Shown: piece after piece, positions 54,191 through 58,473 of the stretch
Position numbering within the stretch: the first letter of the stretch is position 1
How the letters are laid out: each line of letters starts with the position of its first letter
From: Micromonospora phaseoli
GTDB lineage: Bacteria; Actinomycetota; Actinomycetes; Mycobacteriales; Micromonosporaceae
DNA: 58,473 nucleotides
Assembly: GCF_900109115.1 (NCBI RefSeq)
Contig: NZ_FNYV01000018.1
Span: 1 to 58,473, forward strand
Direction: 5' to 3'
Notes under the pieces: model-generated
Told to the model about the DNA's origin: nothing
Seen by the model: the letters and a program-made list of their open reading frames with translations, nothing else
Database searches by the model: none
Position numbers and translations under genes: made by a program

Positions 54191-54853
54191 ATGACCGACC
54201 TGAGCCTGCCGCCCCAGTTCGCGGCCGTGCACAACCGCTATGTCCTGCCGTCGTTCGTCGAGCGCACGTCGTACGGGGTCAAGGAGTCCAACCCGTACAA
54301 CAAGCTCTTCGAGGACCGCATCATCTTCCTCGGTGTCCAGGTGGACGACGCGTCGGCCAACGACGTGATGGCCCAGCTGCTCACCCTGGAGGGGACGGAC
54401 CCCGACCGGGACATCATCATGTACATCAACTCGCCGGGTGGCTCGTTCACCGCGATGACGGCGATCTACGACACCATGCAGTACGTCCGCCCGGACATCT
54501 CCACGGTCTGCCTCGGCCAGGCCGCCTCCGCTGCTGCGGTGCTGCTCTCCGCGGGCACCCCGGGCAAGCGGATGGCGCTGCCGAACTCGCGGATCATCAT
54601 CCACCAGCCGGCCACCGAGGGCGGCTACGGGCAGGGCTCGGACATCGAGATCCAGGCCCGGGAGATCCTGCGGATGCGTACGCAGCTGGAGGAGATGCTC
54701 TCCCGGCACTGCAACCGCGCGGTCGACCTGGTTCGCAAGGACATCGACCGGGACAAGATCATGACGGCCGAGGAGGCCCGCGAGTACGGGCTGGTCGACA
54801 CGATCCTCAGCAGCCGCAAGAAGGGCCTGCTGGCCGCCAACGCCGCCAGCTGA
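54191..54853 (+). CDS. clpP2: ATP-dependent Clp protease proteolytic subunit 2
   Basis: A 220-residue ClpP paralogue. Ser in GQAASAAAVLL, His in IIHQPATEG and Asp in DIDRDKIMT form the triad. It partners ClpP1 in the hetero-oligomeric protease. ATG 54191 has GAGGAG 7 bases upstream. A hairpin lies 16 bases after the stop. Confidence 0.95.
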   Translation: MTDLSLPPQFAAVHNRYVLPSFVERTSYGVKESNPYNKLFEDRIIFLGVQVDDASANDVMAQLLTLEGTDPDRDIIMYINSPGGSFTAMTAIYDTMQYVRPDISTVCLGQAASAAAVLLSAGTPGKRMALPNSRIIIHQPATEGGYGQGSDIEIQAREILRMRTQLEEMLSRHCNRAVDLVRKDIDRDKIMTAEEAREYGLVDTILSSRKKGLLAANAAS

Positions 54854-54868
54854 CCAGTTTGGGGACGG

Positions 54869-54898
54869 AGGTCGGCCGGGCCGGTTGCCGGCCGACCT
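54869..54898 (+). terminator. Hairpin after clpP2
   Basis: AGGTCGGCCGG (54869-54879) and its exact reverse complement (54888-54898) form an 11-pair stem with an 8-base loop. There is no T-run directly after it. It separates the clpP1P2 transcript from clpX. Confidence 0.6.
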
Positions 54899-55062
54899 CT
54901 GACACACCCGTTTTGGGGGTCGGAGAAACCTCCGTCAGCGGGTAACGTCGGGGCCGTACCGCTGCGCCGGGCGACCGGCGGGGTGAGAAGAAGACGGGCG
55001 GAGCGTCAGACCTCCGCAGGTCGTGGCCGGAGCTCCGGTCGATGAGTGCAGGGAGAACGTAG

Positions 55063-56358
55063 GTGGCACGGATCGGTGACGGCGGCGACCTACTCAAATG
55101 CTCCTTCTGCGGCAAGTCGCAGAAGCAGGTCAAGAAGCTCATCGCGGGCCCCGGGGTCTACATCTGCGACGAGTGCATCGATCTCTGCAACGAGATCATC
55201 GAAGAGGAGTTGGCCGAGTCCGGCGAGGTGAAGTGGGAAGAGCTTCCCAAGCCGATGGAGATCTGCCAGTTCCTCGACAACTACGTCGTGGGGCAGGAGC
55301 AGGCCAAGAAGGCCCTCGCCGTCGCGGTCTACAACCACTACAAGCGGATCCAGGCCGAGGCGGCCGGCGCGCCGGGCTCCGGCAACGACGGCGTCGAGCT
55401 GGCCAAGTCGAACATCCTGCTGCTCGGCCCGACCGGGTGCGGCAAGACCCACCTGGCGCAGACCCTGGCGCGGATGTTGAACGTGCCGTTCGCCATCGCC
55501 GACGCCACCGCCCTGACGGAGGCGGGCTACGTCGGTGAGGACGTGGAGAACATCCTCCTCAAGCTGATCCAGGCCGCCGACTACGACATCAAGCGGGCCG
55601 AGACCGGCATCATCTACATCGACGAGGTCGACAAGATCGCCCGGAAGTCGGAGAACCCGTCGATCACTCGGGACGTCTCCGGTGAGGGCGTCCAGCAGGC
55701 GCTGCTGAAGATGCTCGAAGGCACCGTGGCCAACGTGCCGCCGCAGGGCGGACGCAAACACCCGCACCAGGAGTTCATCCAGATCGACACCACCAACGTG
55801 CTGTTCATCTGCGGTGGCGCCTTCGCCGGGCTGGATCAGATCATCGAGGCGCGTACGGGGCACGGCGGCACCGGCTTCGGCGCCCGCCTACGCGCCGTCT
55901 CCGACCGTTCCACCGACGACATCTTCGGCCAGGTGATGCCGGAGGACATGCTGAAGTTCGGGTTGATCCCGGAGTTCATCGGCCGCCTCCCGGTGATCAC
56001 CAGTGTGCGCAGCCTCGACCGCCCGGCACTGGTGCGGATCCTCACCGAGCCGCGCAATGCCCTGGTTCGGCAGTACCAGCGCCTGTTCGAGCTGGACGGC
56101 GTCGAGCTGGAGTTCGAGCGGCCGGCGCTGGAGGCGATTGCCGACCAGGCGATGCTTCGCGGCACGGGTGCCCGTGGCCTACGCGCGATCATGGAGGAGG
56201 TCCTGCTCTCCGTGATGTACGAGGTGCCCAGCAACCCCGACGCCGCCCGGGTGCTCATCAGCCGCGAGGCGGTACTGGAGAACGTGAACCCGACCATCGT
56301 CCCGCGGGAATTCACCGGGCGCCGTGCTCGGCGTGACCGCGAGGAGAAGTCAGCCTGA
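55063..56358 (+). CDS. clpX: ATP-dependent Clp protease ATP-binding subunit ClpX
   Basis: A 431-residue AAA+ unfoldase that feeds substrates to ClpP1P2. The N-terminal zinc-binding domain has CSFCGKS and CDECIDLC. Walker A is GPTGCGKTH, Walker B IIYIDEVDKI, with the RKSENPSITRDVSGEGVQQA region, sensor and the C-terminal small domain ending with RGLRAIMEEVLL. The GTG start has GGGAG 8 bases upstream. It has its own upstream region of 209 bases. Confidence 0.97.
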   Translation: MARIGDGGDLLKCSFCGKSQKQVKKLIAGPGVYICDECIDLCNEIIEEELAESGEVKWEELPKPMEICQFLDNYVVGQEQAKKALAVAVYNHYKRIQAEAAGAPGSGNDGVELAKSNILLLGPTGCGKTHLAQTLARMLNVPFAIADATALTEAGYVGEDVENILLKLIQAADYDIKRAETGIIYIDEVDKIARKSENPSITRDVSGEGVQQALLKMLEGTVANVPPQGGRKHPHQEFIQIDTTNVLFICGGAFAGLDQIIEARTGHGGTGFGARLRAVSDRSTDDIFGQVMPEDMLKFGLIPEFIGRLPVITSVRSLDRPALVRILTEPRNALVRQYQRLFELDGVELEFERPALEAIADQAMLRGTGARGLRAIMEEVLLSVMYEVPSNPDAARVLISREAVLENVNPTIVPREFTGRRARRDREEKSA

Positions 56359-56407
56359 CGCGGCCTCCCGCTGCGCGGGTCTGCCGTTCGGCCGTACGCT
56401 GGCAGGC

Positions 56408-57205
<798 letters not shown>

Positions 57206-57308
57206 TCTTGCGTCAGGTGGGGTCCAGCAACGCCGACCATCCGCGCCGGTCCGGACGGAGCCCGGCGACGCTGGCGTCGGAGTGGAACGTGCAACCGGTG
57301 TCCAGGCC

Positions 57309-57545
57309 CTAGCCTTGAAGCAGTACGCCGACCAGTGCCAGCCCGGCGATAGCGGCGGCGGTGATCAGGAGCGCCGTGCTCATCCGCGACGGGCCCCGGC
57401 GCGCCAGCCTTCCGATGGAGACCACCACGGCGAACAGCACGAACGCGCCGATGATCAACTGCCAGAACGGCAGCAGGAGGCCGAGCAGCGCGTCCTCGGC
57501 GAGGACCGGACTGGCGAGCCGGGACACGTCATCCATGTCAGACAC
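57309..57545 (-). CDS. Small membrane protein
   Basis: About 78 residues (from GTG 57545; ATG 57536 would give 75). Two hydrophobic segments, LLLPFWQLIIGAFVLFAVVV and ALLITAAAIAGLALVGVLL, flank a basic loop RLARRGPSRM. No family is recognised. The longer frame upstream is Arg-rich and is not coding by appearance. It converges on the nitrilase-like gene. Confidence 0.6.
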   Translation of the reverse strand: MSDMDDVSRLASPVLAEDALLGLLLPFWQLIIGAFVLFAVVVSIGRLARRGPSRMSTALLITAAAIAGLALVGVLLQG

Positions 57546-57752
57546 TCTGGCACGTCGGCGCCGTCTGTGGTCCGCCGCACGACCAAGCCTGACGCCCCGG
57601 CGGTCGGCGGCTGTGGCCGTTGGCGCATGAAGCAGCCGCCCGACGGCACGAGGCAGCCGCCACCGGTTACGGACTGGTATACGCCGGGTTCGGGTGGCCG
57701 CTATCGGAGTGGGCGGGTTACCGCCCGCTCGAGACCATCGACGTCCGATGAT

Positions 57753-57781
57753 TTGCCTTATCCGGGGCGTCCGCGTAACTT
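57753..57781 (+). promoter_or_regulatory. rrn promoter 1
   Basis: -35 TTGCCT (57753-57758), spacer exactly 17, -10 TAACTT (57776-57781). First of three in the leader. Confidence 0.55.
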
Positions 57782-57896
57782 TCTCTCTGCACGCGGGAAG
57801 CCGGGGCAAACCGGCCGAGAACGGGCGCCAGGATCGCGAGGACAACGTCTTCGCGAGACTGAGACCGGGTGGTGCGAGGCACTCCACGAGATGGAG

Positions 57897-57925
57897 TTGC
57901 GATCGCGAAGCCAGCCGGGTAAGGT
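57897..57925 (+). promoter_or_regulatory. rrn promoter 2
   Basis: -35 TTGCGA (57897-57902), spacer exactly 17, -10 TAAGGT (57920-57925). Confidence 0.6.
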
Positions 57926-58064
57926 TCTGAAGCCGGCAGGAGCCGGGCAGGTCGCTGCAAGCAGTGATCGGCCGGTCTGCGGCTCTCCACGAAAGAAGCG
58001 ACCGCCGTCAGGCGTGCGCCAACGTGGGCCCGAGTGAGCTACGAAGAAGACCTGAACACTCAGG

Positions 58065-58093
58065 TTGACCTAGAAGAGCGACTCGGATAGTTT
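58065..58093 (+). promoter_or_regulatory. rrn promoter 3
   Basis: -35 TTGACC (58065-58070), spacer exactly 17, -10 TAGTTT (58088-58093). The closest match to the housekeeping consensus and the nearest to the 16S start (about 190 bases). Confidence 0.75.
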
Positions 58094-58148
58094 GGAGCGG
58101 TTGCCCCAGACGAGGTTTCAGTAAATGAAGCCGATGTATGGTGTGTGG

Positions 58149-58170
58149 TTGTTCTTTGAGAACTCAACAG
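58149..58170 (+). promoter_or_regulatory. boxA-like rRNA antitermination element
   Basis: TGTTCTTTGAGAACTCAACA at about 58150-58169 matches the conserved leader sequence found before actinobacterial 16S genes, where the Nus factors bind. Confidence 0.65.
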
Positions 58171-58251
58171 GGTGCTTGATAAGCCAGTGCCAATTGTTTT
58201 GATGCCTTGTGCTGGGCAGGCTTTGGTCTGTTTGGTGTGGGGTTTCCTTTG

Positions 58252-58268
58252 GCAACATTTTTTGTTGC
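58252..58268 (+). other. Leader hairpin near 16S 5' end
   Basis: GCAACA (58252-58257) and TGTTGC (58263-58268) pair around a T5 loop just upstream of mature 16S rRNA. It may belong to the RNase III processing region. Confidence 0.4.
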
Positions 58269-58290
58269 TGGGATGATTTTTCGACAGTTT

Positions 58291-58473
58291 TTGTTGGAGA
58301 GTTTGATCCTGGCTCAGGACGAACGCTGGCGGCGTGCTTAACACATGCAAGTCGAGCGGAAAGGCCCTTCGGGGTACTCGAGCGGCGAACGGGTGAGTAA
58401 CACGTGAGCAACCTGCCCTAGGCTTTGGGATAACCCTCGGAAACGGGGGCTAATACCGGATATTCACTGTTGG
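58291..58473 (+). rRNA. rrs: 16S ribosomal RNA, 5' end (partial)
   Basis: GAGTTTGATCCTGGCTCAGG is at 58299, so mature numbering puts base 1 near 58291. The next bases include GACGAACGCTGGCGGCGTGC and the actinobacterial V1 region. The gene runs off the right edge. Confidence 0.97.

Larger units (their letters stand above)
57546..58290 (+). other. rRNA operon promoter and leader region
   Basis: About 745 bases without a gene. It contains three promoters with 17-base spacers, a boxA-like antitermination element and a small hairpin just before the 16S start. The last 200 bases are far more AT-rich than the rest of the window, as usual for rRNA leaders. Confidence 0.75.

Overview
The window is high-GC actinobacterial chromosome, best matched to the Micromonosporaceae (Micromonospora or a close relative). 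Evidence: the 16S rRNA start at the right edge, GTG/TTG starts with AGGAGG-type ribosome sites, the mycobacteria-like backbone gene order, and dispersed GTTAAC...GGGCCC repeats that I associate with Micromonospora genomes. This assignment comes from sequence reading and memory only.

Layout. 1-4783: the 5' end of a secreted protein gene, then a trehalose locus (OtsA plus a fused trehalose-6-phosphate phosphatase/GH15 protein). 5133-13547: EttA, a thioesterase, YbjN-like protein, GlbO globin, MFS exporter, MscS channel, HNH nuclease and sortase. 14183-26963: an Lrp-type regulator divergent from a tightly overlapping 11-gene tryptophan catabolic operon, kynA-kynU-kmo followed by the meta-cleavage set (semialdehyde dehydrogenase, hydratase, acetaldehyde dehydrogenase, aldolase, oxalocrotonate decarboxylase, deaminase, 3-hydroxyanthranilate dioxygenase, ACMS decarboxylase), then an amidase. 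Together these take N-formylkynurenine-derived carbon to pyruvate and acetyl-CoA; no obvious kynurenine formamidase is present. 27010-35477: small membrane protein, DUF5130-like protein, PepN, mycothiol-dependent reductase homologue, DUF1015 protein, RpiB and an Eis-like acetyltransferase.

35590-45608 holds the most unusual region: a subtilase with an altered active site, a small DUF2610-like protein, a two-helix membrane protein and, divergently, a 2418-residue TIR-like/NACHT NTPase with a long helical-repeat tail. The membrane protein and the NTPase carry nearly the same short Asn/Gly motif (NxGGxNIANxGxI), at the C-terminus of one and the N-terminus of the other. This is the arrangement expected of an amyloid-type signalling pair between an NLR-like receptor and a membrane effector, so the locus is a candidate immune or cell-death system.

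45647-50812: a decayed DUF1028 gene, a LuxR-type two-component system divergent from a fatty-acid desaturase, a MOSC protein and an alpha/beta hydrolase. 51428-57205: tRNA-Gly, tRNA-Pro, tig, clpP1, clpP2, clpX and a nitrilase-family amidase, with a ClgR-like box before clpP1. 57546-58473: an rRNA operon leader with three promoters, each with a 17-base spacer, a boxA-like element and the start of 16S rRNA. The backbone genes follow the order I recall from the M. tuberculosis Rv2477c-Rv2457c region, so the kynurenine block and the NLR block look like lineage-specific insertions.
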